Shown here: positions 24,004 through 36,000 of the stretch, in pieces
Numbering within the stretch: the stretch's first letter is position 1
Layout of the letters: every line of letters begins with the position of its first letter
IMG/VR virus record: IMGVR_UViG_3300031612_000010
Span: 1 to 64,000 of that record
DNA: 64,000 nucleotides
Direction: 5' to 3' (one strand)
Source: a virus
Translations under genes and position numbers: made by a program
Notes under the pieces: generated by a model
The model's database searches: none
What the model saw: the letters and a program-made list of their open reading frames with translations, nothing else
What the model was told of the DNA's origin: nothing

Positions 24004-27000
24004 ATGACACAATCAGTAAGACAATCAAAGTTATTTGCAGCGGAAGATTATACCGTTGTGTATGATTCGTATATTAATGCGAATTTTCAAGCATACGATT
24101 ATACTACCATTCGTAGTACGATGGTTGACTATGTACGAGCAAAGTATCCAGAGAATTATAATGACTGGATTGAATCAAGTGAATTCGTTGCACTACTAGA
24201 TCTTATTGCACAGTTCGGACACAACTTAGCATTCCGTGCAGATTTAAATACTCGTAACAACTTCTTGAGTACAGCAGTGCGTCAAGATTCTGTATTTAAA
24301 TTGGCAGAATTCATAGGTTATCAACCGAGACGTAACGTAGCAGCATTCGGTGAATTAAAAGTAGTTAGTGTAAAAACTAATGAAACTGTAATCGGCAGTG
24401 ATGGTACTACGTTGGCTGGTAAAGAAATTAGATATGAAAGCACATCCAACATCAATAACCTAGATGATTTCATTACTGTTATGAATGCGGCATTTGCGAG
24501 TGGAAATCAATTCGGTACACCAAGAATTAATGTTGACATTGCTGGTCAGCAAGTTGAATATTATAATTTAAATGCTACGAATGATCAAATTAAGTTTTCA
24601 ATTCAAGGAACCGCAGCGGGAGCAAGTTCATCGTTTGACGTGATCAGTTTAGATTACAACGGACAATCTCGCAGCATGACAGAAACAACTCCTAATCCAA
24701 CATCAGCATTTACATTGATATATAAGAATGATGGCAAGGGTGTTAGTAGTAATACATCTGGATTCTTCTGTGGATTCAAACAGGGCGCATTGCAGTATAA
24801 GGATTTTGTAATAGACAATCCTATCAGTAATCTTTCACTTGACATAGATGTTCCAAACGTTAATAATTCAGATGTATGGGTTCAGTCAATTGACGAAAAT
24901 GGTACTATAGGAGCAGAATGGACTAAGGTCGATAGTGTTTTTGGTCACAATGAAATCTATAATAATATTCAGGCAAATGGTGAAATATTCGCAGTAAAGA
25001 CACGAGCAAATAATCAGATAAGTATTATGTTCACTGATGAGAATTTTGGTACTATCCCAAAGAATATCATACGTGTATGGTATCGTGTAAGTGAGAATAT
25101 ATCTTATACATTGCGTCCAGACGATATATCAAACAAAACTATCAATATTAGTTATAGCGGTGTAGATGGTAACACGTATACGATGACAGTTGGATTGCAA
25201 TTAAAATCTTCAGTAGTTAATGCAAGTAGTGCAGAAACAATAGATACAATCAAAACAAACGCACCACGTAATTACGTAACACAAGACAGAATGATTACCG
25301 CAGACGATTATAATAATTTTTTATTGAATCAAAGCGAGAATATTTTAAAAATAAAAAGCATCAACCGAACTCATAGTGGACATAGTCGCTATGCTAAATT
25401 ATATGATCCAACTGGTACATATTCTAATCTACATTTGTTTGGCACAGACGGTACACTTACACGTTCAACTGACACTAAAGTAGAACATACTGATGATATT
25501 GTTGTCAACAGTGTATTTGAAAATTACATTAAGCCTGCGATACATGATCATGAGTTATTGAATTTGTATTACTCTGACTTCAAAACATCATTTGAGGCAT
25601 TAAGAACTAAAATTATAAATGAAGTAAGTCCGAATGCTGTTATATTTACATGGCAGACCAATGATAAAACTACTGGGTATTTCAATGACTATCAAAGTGT
25701 GATACAAGGGGTTGGTTCTGCTCAACTTCATTACTTAAAATATATCACGATAGGTGCATTAGTTAAATTCACATCAGGCGGTGAGGAATATTGGGCGAAA
25801 GTATCAAGTATATTTGCCAATGGTAGAGGAATAGATGACACACAGGGCGAAGCATCTGGATTAACTATTACTGGTACTGGCGCGATCGCATTTGATATTG
25901 AAATACCAACGGGTGCTTCATTGGATATGATCTATCCATCATTTGCAAAACAATTTACAACAGCAGAAAAAGCAGATATTATAGCAAAATTAACTATTGA
26001 ATCAGCATTCCAATTAAAATATAGATATGAAGCGACACCTGCATATTGGGAAGTAATTACACCAGTAGTTGATACTAGTCCATTGGCTTGGTTAATCGAC
26101 GTGACTCCTGCGATAGTAGGATCAGGTACAACAGTAAATAGTTATGATGTTACTACTCGCATATCTAGATATGAAATAGAAACAGATCAAATTGAATTCT
26201 CGAATCTAACAAACGAATACAATATCAATGAATTCACTAAAAAACGAAATCGTGACATCATTGAATTATATGATACAACAACTGCTACATTTGTTAAATT
26301 TTATGTATGGGGATATAATATAGATTCAAATGGATTATATCAATCAAACAAAGTCATCGTTGCGTTATTAGATAGTTCTACTGATTCACGCGCAGACAAT
26401 CCAGATGCATATTTTGATATTGCTGGAACGAGTTTAACAACATCCAGTCTGAGATTTGAATGGACACATATTCCAGCAGACAATGAAATCGTAGATCCTA
26501 GTTTGTCAAACATTATTGATATCTTTACATTGACAAGGGAATATGATAATTCCTTCAAGTCTTGGTTGTTGGAATCACGTTTATTTTCTGGTAAGCCACA
26601 GCCACCAACTATAGATGAAATAAATAGACAGTTCAACCAATCTAGTTCGGTTGATACAAAGAAAGCAATGAGTGATACCATCATCTATAGACCAGTTAAA
26701 TACAAAGTATTATTTGGTTCAGTAGCAGATCCAGAAGTGAGAGCAAGATTCAATGTTATCAAAGTTCCAGGCGTGAATTTCACAGACAATGATATTAAGG
26801 CAAAAGTGATTATTGCAATCAATAATTTCTTTGATATAGGTCTTTGGGATTTCGGAGAGACATTCTATTTCACTGAATTGGCAGCATATGTACATAACGA
26901 ATTGATCGGTGTTATAAGTTCATTCGTAATAGTACCAGAAAGTTCTACTAGTGTATTTGGTTCATTATTCCAAATAACACCATTGACAGATGAGTTATTC

Positions 27001-27072
27001 ATACCAGACGCGACTGTCGTAGATATCGACATCGTAACTAGCATAACACAAGCAAACATTAAGGCAATTTAA
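24004..27072 (+). CDS. 6: baseplate wedge protein, T4 gp6 family
   Basis: A 1022-residue wedge protein. The N-terminal 130 residues carry the family blocks YPENYNDWIESSEFVALLDL, AQFGHNLAFRADLNTRNNFL and SVFKLAEFIGYQPRR, which form the ring-building part of the gp6 dimer. The C-terminus (KVPGVNFTDNDIKAKVIIAI, FFDIGLWDFGETFYFTELAA) resembles the J-protein end common to gp6 and P2 gpJ. It is much longer than T4 gp6 (660), with beta-rich inserts in the middle. It follows gp25 as in T4-like gene order. Confidence 0.92.
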   Translation: MTQSVRQSKLFAAEDYTVVYDSYINANFQAYDYTTIRSTMVDYVRAKYPENYNDWIESSEFVALLDLIAQFGHNLAFRADLNTRNNFLSTAVRQDSVFKLAEFIGYQPRRNVAAFGELKVVSVKTNETVIGSDGTTLAGKEIRYESTSNINNLDDFITVMNAAFASGNQFGTPRINVDIAGQQVEYYNLNATNDQIKFSIQGTAAGASSSFDVISLDYNGQSRSMTETTPNPTSAFTLIYKNDGKGVSSNTSGFFCGFKQGALQYKDFVIDNPISNLSLDIDVPNVNNSDVWVQSIDENGTIGAEWTKVDSVFGHNEIYNNIQANGEIFAVKTRANNQISIMFTDENFGTIPKNIIRVWYRVSENISYTLRPDDISNKTINISYSGVDGNTYTMTVGLQLKSSVVNASSAETIDTIKTNAPRNYVTQDRMITADDYNNFLLNQSENILKIKSINRTHSGHSRYAKLYDPTGTYSNLHLFGTDGTLTRSTDTKVEHTDDIVVNSVFENYIKPAIHDHELLNLYYSDFKTSFEALRTKIINEVSPNAVIFTWQTNDKTTGYFNDYQSVIQGVGSAQLHYLKYITIGALVKFTSGGEEYWAKVSSIFANGRGIDDTQGEASGLTITGTGAIAFDIEIPTGASLDMIYPSFAKQFTTAEKADIIAKLTIESAFQLKYRYEATPAYWEVITPVVDTSPLAWLIDVTPAIVGSGTTVNSYDVTTRISRYEIETDQIEFSNLTNEYNINEFTKKRNRDIIELYDTTTATFVKFYVWGYNIDSNGLYQSNKVIVALLDSSTDSRADNPDAYFDIAGTSLTTSSLRFEWTHIPADNEIVDPSLSNIIDIFTLTREYDNSFKSWLLESRLFSGKPQPPTIDEINRQFNQSSSVDTKKAMSDTIIYRPVKYKVLFGSVADPEVRARFNVIKVPGVNFTDNDIKAKVIIAINNFFDIGLWDFGETFYFTELAAYVHNELIGVISSFVIVPESSTSVFGSLFQITPLTDELFIPDATVVDIDIVTSITQANIKAI

Positions 27073-27080
27073 GGTAACAT

Positions 27081-30000
27081 ATGGAAAATTATAAATCTAA
27101 TAAACAAGAGCAAGCAGATCCTAAGAAGAGATCTGGTGATTACCCTGTAAATGAAATCAAATCTGTAAATAAGTTACCTACGCCATTTAAGACAGACCTT
27201 AACAAGAAATGGCTAGACGCAACATTTGATCAGATGATATCAAAAGGCGACATGGAAAATGTTGATGCATTTGTAGGCAATATGTCTGGTAAGTCACTAA
27301 TTCGTTATGATGATAATTATTTAAACACAAACAGCACAGCACATCAATTAGAACCTGGAATCATTACTACTGACGAATTAGACAATGTTACACATACAAT
27401 TTCAGTTAGTGATATCGCGAATAGTGTTGCAATGAACTTTGATGAATATAGTTATAATGCAGCATATAACTCTAATGCATATGTATATGCGCCGCCTATC
27501 AACATAGACAAATTTGTAAATTTTGTTTCTTACTATTGGGCAGCAGAACTCCCAGTGTATGAATCAACCTTTTCGGTTGCTGGCGACGATAATCCGATAA
27601 CAACTATCACTGGTGCACCACTAGGAACAATTACAGATAGTGAAAATACTGTTGAGTTGTTCAATGGATTGAAAATAAAATTCATTGGTTACGATGCTGC
27701 TATTGCAGATAATACATATTTAGTGACAGGCGTTGGTACTCGAATTAGTTTTAAATTACTAATAGATTCAACTGGCCAAAAGTTCTTCACGGATACTACT
27801 CCTTATAGTTATTCCATAGAATCGGTAGCACAAGTACATACTATTAAAGATTATATTGTAATAGATACATCTGACAATATTGCAAGTTCGTGGTCACGCG
27901 CAAACCACTGGGTACATAAGGACAGTATATTATATTTAGAAACACTAATTACTTCGTTTGTCGCACTAGATAGTTGTACTATTGAAAACAGAGCGAAGCG
28001 TCCGATTATACAATTTGATACATTAATGCACATGACTGATCATGGTCATGCAAATTATGCAACTGATGTTGTGTTTAAAGGACAAGTAGATTATGTACTG
28101 TCTGATTTAGACGCTACTGGGATTGCATTAGGTTCGCGTATTGCAACAGGGAATGGTATATACATCAAAGCAGCAGCCGATATACTAACAGAAGTTGAAC
28201 GCACATATACATTTACGGATGGAGATACATTCGTTACTTTAAACGATTCGTTGTCAGGAACTGGTGCATATACAAAAAGTGATATGTATTACGATGGCGA
28301 AATTAAGTTAGCACAGAATAAAGCACTGCCAAACACAGCGCCATTATTTAAATTATGCGATCACGAAGGAACATCATTAAGTAGTTTCAATGGAAGTTCA
28401 TTTGTAAGTAGCAAGGTGTTTTCATACAAAGTTGGCACTGGAACAGTTGATAGCGAATTGAATTTCGCAATCTCATATAAAGATTCTGGCACTGGTGCAA
28501 ACATTGTGTTTGAAAATAATCTATTCACAGAACGCTACACCTACTCAAGAGATATGGGACACGTTGCTGCTGAGATCCCAGGATATTATTTCTTTGTTAA
28601 AGGAATGAACAATGCAAGTACATATATACCTAGTTCGTATTCAATGGGTGCTAAAGACAGTATTCAATTATTTGCAGAAGACTCAATCATTACTGTTCCA
28701 GTTGGGTATGGTAATTGGAGAGTTGACAAAGAGTTCTTGGTATTTGAGCGAGATGGCAATATAACAACAACTGAAGTTTTATCAGAAGGTGTATACAACC
28801 GAAGTAGAACAAATCAGCCAGAGTTGATATTGGGCAAAGATACATCATATGTGTTTCACGACATTACACCAGCAAAGGATTTAACATTCTACAATACTGA
28901 TGGTAGTATATTCCCGACATCTGTTATTGGTGAAGAAATTACAGTCACATTGCCAGATGAAGTATCATTTGTACTTGAATTTGGTTCAGCATCTGATTCA
29001 GTATTGAACAGAGGTCGCATCATAACAAACCTATCACAGGATGAATTTTTTCATACTGTATATGTTAATGGAAGAAAATTGCCAGCATCTGAATATGATA
29101 TCAATGAAACTACAATAGAGATAACAGATATCCAAGTCGCTGATGAGCAATCTAATTTTGCTACAATAGATGTGGAATATTACAATAATGATACAACGCG
29201 CAGCAATGCTGAGCAAACTCAAATACCAGATGTTCATCTACATAATGCAAATAATGAGTTGGTAACAGAATTTACAATACAAGAGACATTATCACATTGG
29301 TTAAGTATCATAGAAAGCACGCCAGGATTTGTGGGCGATGCGTTTGGTGATAACAATTATCATAGCAGCATTATCGTTAAATCATATGCTGGTGAAATAT
29401 TTTTACATGATGATATAAGCATTATGCATGACTTGTGTTATGGAATTGATGAAATGAATATCGCAACAGCCTTATTTGAACAGGGAAGAGATTGGTGGTC
29501 ATTTAAGCAGCGTGTCATGGCACAAACAAAACGCTTATATAAAACAAAACCATACAACGATGTTCGCGCATTGACCACAGATGTAATAGATGCGATGACA
29601 CAATCACATAAAGGAACAGCAGTTCATAAGAATTCAAATATGCTATACTCGCAACGATCACAGTATGTGGAAGTAGCATATATTGCTGGTACTGTTGACT
29701 ATCATTTGGGTATTACACTTAACAATGATGATTTCAGAAAAGATCATATGTATTTGTATTGCACAGATAACAGAGATGGTGATAATATTGCAGTCACTCA
29801 TCTATTAACATTGGGCAAAGATTATACTTTAGATGGTAGTAAGATAACATTAATTTCTATTCCAGTAGAATTCACAGATATCCAATTTACTTCTATCAGA
29901 TCATATTATTATCAAATGGATGCCGATAGTAATGTACCAGCGAGTATGGCTAAACTTGGATTATCGCATACATATGTTCCTCAAGTGCTTTCTAATGAAT

Positions 30001-33000
30001 TGATAGGACATGATGGAAGTGTGTATACATTAAAGGCGAATGCTGAATTAGCAAAAATTAATGACATTAACTTTGATCCAGTTGCGGCAGTATTGTACGA
30101 CATAGAGACTCGTGTGTATAATGGAATGCGTAAGCAAGATTCGCATTATGCGAATAGTTTTGTCAAATATTTACCATCGCAACATCGTGGTACTTGGTAC
30201 ACATTAAATAAAATAGACAACTACGTAGACAAATATTTTAAAGATTGGTACACAAAGACAGCACAAACTACATTAAATCCAGCAAACTATTTTGATGCAC
30301 TTGATTCAACTACGTGGAATTATTCATCCATTTCAATCACAGAAGGTCATTTAAAATCTAACCTTCCGGGTCATTGGAAAGGTGCGTACAATGTATTGTT
30401 TGGTACAACGACACCTCACATCACACCTTGGCATATGCTAGGATATAGTGATAAGCCTTCATGGTGGGATGAAAACTATAGTTGGACTGATCCGACTAAA
30501 CGAACAGCAATGTTAAGTGCATTCAACACTGGATTGGTTAGCGAACCATCTACACCAATAAAGCAAGATTTATATTTCGCAAGATACTACTGGGACTTCG
30601 CAACTAAAAGTCCTGTAACTGTTACTGGATTATTGGAAGATCCAGCAGTTGTATTGGGCACACCCACTGATCTCGATAAAGCAACACCATTTGTATTTGG
30701 CGATTGGGCACCAGTTGAGTTCGAATGGCGCAATAGTTCATTGGGTCATGCAGCGATGGTCGATGCAGTCGTTAAATTAAATCCAACCAAAGCCTGGACA
30801 GACTTCTTTCAAACGAGTGTGCATGGATCATTTACAAACATCACTGGAATGAATATTGACAGATTCACCAAAGGATTGATCACTACTACTATGATGTATG
30901 ACAATACAAATAATAAGGCTGCGTATATAGATTCAATATCTGTGTTATCAAGTGACTCATCATTTGAGCCCGATACGGAGATATTAATAAGCGGCGGCGG
31001 CTTATATTACAAATCGACTGCAACCTTAGATTTCGATTTAAATTTTAAAATCATAGGTGTTACGTTAACATCTCGTGGAGGTAATTACCAAACTAAGCCA
31101 ACGATTGAATTACGTTCAGCAACAGCAACAGCGAAACTTGCAGATAAAGAAACATATCCTGGATATGTGGCAGCGAAAGCAACATTTAATGCGAATGTAA
31201 ACCATGATGGTACCCAATATCGTCCTGGTATTAACCAAGTACAAACATCATATGCTCAGAGAAATTTCTTTGATGACGTCTTTACTACTAATTATATTCT
31301 CAGTGATACGAGATTACTGCAACAATTGGGTGGATTTACAGCACCTCATTTAATGAAGATTGAAACCGAAACTGGCTCCAATGGCAAGTATACATTAAAT
31401 CAACTGGATGCACCGTTGATAATGTATACTAGTTCGCCATCAGATGTTCATGTTGCATGTAATATTACTATTACAAAAAATGCAACAAGTTATACAGTAG
31501 ATGGCATTACTAATCATAAGCAACAATTTAAATTCCTTGAACCACGTACATCAAATGTAAATGATCATATTAATATTAATTTGAATGATACTGCGACTAT
31601 AAAGAAATACAAATATTTTTCAGATGTCGTATCTATTGCAGAATATGAAGCACAATTTGTTCGCATACAAGATGTATATAACTTTATACGTGGTAACTAT
31701 GCATACTTAGATAGTGTTGGTTATCAATTTGGAAAAACTGGAGATGGCAAAGCATTCAGTTTTGCTCAATGGGCGATCACCGCATCGGTAGATGATACAT
31801 ATATTATTCCCATTGACAGAAAAATATCATTTGCTAATACATCACATGTTGTGTTAGAATATAATACATTGCCTGGAAAGTTAAATTCCATTCTGAATGA
31901 AGGACGACATACAATTGAAGCATCTGATTTACTTATAAATCGAGATACTAATTCATTGACAGTTGAAACAAAGCCTGGCGTGACTGCTATTGCTAGTATT
32001 GGTACTGCGATGGTAACACACGAACATGCGTTCCTATTCAATAATGTAACACAATTTAATGAAACCGTGTTTGATGATGTAACCAATGTTAGACAACTGC
32101 GATTAAAATTGATTGGTCAGCGTACTCGCAACTGGACTGGTGCTAAGCAAGCGCCTGGATTCTTAGTTAGAGATAATACTATAATGCAGAACTTTGATTC
32201 AACGGTTGAAGAGATTTCAAATTTCTACGATTTTAATGTAGATAAGTTCAATAAGCAAATTACCAAAGCAGAGAATTTGATGCTTAACAATGTTAACAGA
32301 GATTGGGTTTCAAGGTTAAGTTTATCAGATACAGCAGTTAGTAAGTTTTTTCAAGGAGTGATTAAGGCAAAAGGTACAAAGTCTGTAATACAATCTGTTG
32401 CGCGTAGTAAACTTATAAACGACGGCAGAAGTACGATTAACATAGATGAAGAATTTATGTTTAGACAGGGTAACTTTGGTGATACAACCATAACCGAATC
32501 GACTGAAATCGAAATTACTCCATCTGATGTTGTGTTAAATCCATCTGTTATTGATTTTAGCAGCAGCGATATAGTGTTTGTTAATAAGGTAAACGCGCCT
32601 ATATTTGACGTGAAATCATATGAAGAAAATGTAACTACATTATTAACAGCAGGCGATTTGCTTGACACCGAAGCAGACAATGTTATATATAATATATCTG
32701 AGTTGGAAACGTTATTTGATGCAACGAGCGATTACGCCAACATAGACACATGGAATAATTCAACATCATATAAGTTTGGCAATGAAGTAAGACTTGATGG
32801 AAACTTATGGAATTGCAATGTAGATTATATTGGATTAAGTAATACGCCATCTGATTTGGCATACGTTGGAACTGTGAACAATCCAATATTCCCTCACCGC
32901 AATGTAACAGATGATCTAACGACACCATCTGCGTCTATTGACGGAGTCGATATTTGGTTTAATAAAACTCAGTTTGTGTACGACTCTATAGTTGCAGAAA

Positions 33001-36000
33001 GTATAGCAAGTCCCTCTGTTTTATCACCAAGTACTGTTATCGTTGATGGATTTTCAATTGATCTAATAAGTAATGCATTGGTTACAGTTATCGATACAGA
33101 TTCGTATCATGAAGGAAATCCATACTCAGTGACTGCGGTCAATCCGTCATCACTAGATGTTACTGGGTTGACGTTGGACATCAATGCTACTATCGTTAAT
33201 TTAGAAGACTATGGTACTTACGTTGAAACATTGACGCCAGGAACTGATACGACTGAATCATTTAATGCAACAGTTGCACCTGTTTCGAGTATAACGCTAA
33301 CAAGTATTATGACAGCCCATCACGTAGGTACGATTGATGTAGTGTCAGGCGGAATAACATCGCCATATACACTTGCGACATCTGATTATACATATGATTC
33401 CAATACTCAAGTAATTACATTTAACACGCCCATCGCTGATGGAGATGATGCAGATGGGTTTGTAGATATAACTGTTAATCTTTTAGGATTCTCATCTGTT
33501 TATACAATGGACAAACCGCAATTAAAATTAGCAATTAGTTCAGTGGCAAATGTAACTGGCGTAGATAACGAACAAGATGCTCTAAGAGTATCGATCTTAT
33601 ATGATGCTGCCGGAGATATCAATGCACAATTAATTATTGCTTATACAACTGGTTTATCTGAATTTGGTATGCTTACTGGTACATATAACGCCACCCCTAC
33701 CCAAGAAATTCAAAGTCAATCAATGGACGAAACGTATATAGCAGCAGTAATCGATGCTGCACTATCGGCTGCGTATAATGTAACGGTTGTTTCCAATAAA
33801 GTAAAAATAGAAAAAGTAGCAACTGCTTCGTTCACCCAATTAACTACATTAGAAATAGATGGTGAAGCAAATTCGACTTTATTATTCCCATCGACCACTA
33901 CGTCATCTGGTGCACTTGCGAATGTTGTTAGTGACGCACAAGATGCGGTGGATTTTATTAATACCGCATTACTTGCAGCATCTATATCTAACGTAACCGC
34001 ATCGGTTATTGGAAACCGAGTGAGCATAGTGTCTACCAACACAGAAATTAATTTAGGTAACAGAGAACTTAATACACTTGCTGGTCTTGAGACTGGCATA
34101 TATTATTCTTCAACCGACGTTACTGTAAATGTATTTGACGAAGATGATTGGATTAATATTTCCGACGAAGATGAAGCATTATTTAATATCTGGATGCCTG
34201 ATGATAACGAATTCATCAATGGTTCTACTGGAACAATACCAAGCAAATTCTTTAGTTGGAATGTGTTACAAGTTCAGCAATTTGGATACCATGCAAGTAT
34301 AACTGCGGCCACTGATACAGATGATGGCAATGATGCGCAGGTTTCATTGAATGCAGCACACAATGTGGAAGTTGGTGATTACATTATGTTAGTTAATACA
34401 ACCACGACACCTAATATTGATGGCATCCACCGTGTTACTAAACTAGGAAATATAGCACAGCCTGGAATGTTCTACATTGATAGATTTATTGAATTAGATG
34501 GTACAAGTGAATCTGTATTCGTATTACGTTCAGCGAGATTTAATCGTCTTATTGATATCAATGAAACACTAGTGCAATCGACTCCATTGTTATATAACTG
34601 GAATGTAGGCGACTTAGTTTGGTCTACGACTGACAGTGTCAGTGGCGATGCAGCGACACAGGTATATAAATTTAATGGAACTGCGTTTGTATTAACTAGA
34701 GAGAATAGCACACGTGTAACTAACGCAGGGATTGCGAATGTATTAATTTACGATGGAGAATCAGAACAAACTATTAATGAAATGGAAATTTTTGATCCGT
34801 TGCGAGGAATTATACCCGGCGTAGCAGACAAAGAATTGGATTTCAAAACACCTGTAGATTTTGCAGTATATAATACATCTACTGATATAGCATATAATAT
34901 AGATGAACGTAACTCATGGGGCAAAGCAGAAATAGGTAGAACTTGGTGGGATACTAGTAAAGTAAGATATTATGATTATGAGCAAGGTGACAACGCATAT
35001 CGTGCTAAAATGTGGGGCAAGCAATTCCCTAATTCTAGCATTGATGTATACGAATGGACAAAGAGTTCTGTTCATCCAGAAGAATGGAACGAAGCAGTTA
35101 TCAATAGCACAGTGCAATATGGTGTAGAAGCAACTGGAGAAGTATATAGTGTATTTGATAAAACACTTAACGAAAACTTATATTACTTCGCGACATTAGA
35201 TGAATGGAATGATAAACTCAAGAAGTATGATGTTACATATTATTTCTGGGTTAAGAACAAAACAAATACAGAAGGTAATCATTCATTGTCTGTGAAGCAG
35301 ATTGCAAGCATCATATCTAATCCAACTGATAATGGTATCGCATGGTGCGCTGCTATAGACGACAATGCTATGATTGTTAACAATGTGAAATATATGATCA
35401 ATGACAAGAGTAGTGTATTGCAAATTAATATGAAATCTGATACTATTGCAGCAACGCACAGTGAATCATCGCATACTAATTGGACAGCAATCAAAGAAAA
35501 CATTGACAACATTCCAGAATATTGGTATATTGGTTTGCGTGATAACTTGACTGAAGAAGTAATTAAAACAGAACACTATAGTTTGCTCACGCCAGCGAAT
35601 GAATCAACTGTGGGACAACCATTGCCATCTATGAAATTACATGAATATAACCGCTATGGTGATGATCGTGGATTGAGTTTTGATGGTAAGGTATATTCTC
35701 AAGGTTGGTTTAAAGATACATGGAATGCTCGCAGAGAAGCAATCGTTGCTATCAACGCATTATTAAAGCAACAAAATTTGATTCAAGAGTTTACTGGTCA
35801 GTGGGATAGAACTATTGGTTCAATTATAGATACGAACGGTATTAAATTGGACATGAATACTCTTTGGGATTATACAAATTTCGTACACGAAAGTAGAAAC
35901 ACGGGAAATCAGCCCACCATTGAAGTGACATCTTATTCTGAACTTTCGCAAATTGACACAGATATACACTCAATAGCATCATTTAATATCGAAGGTGATA

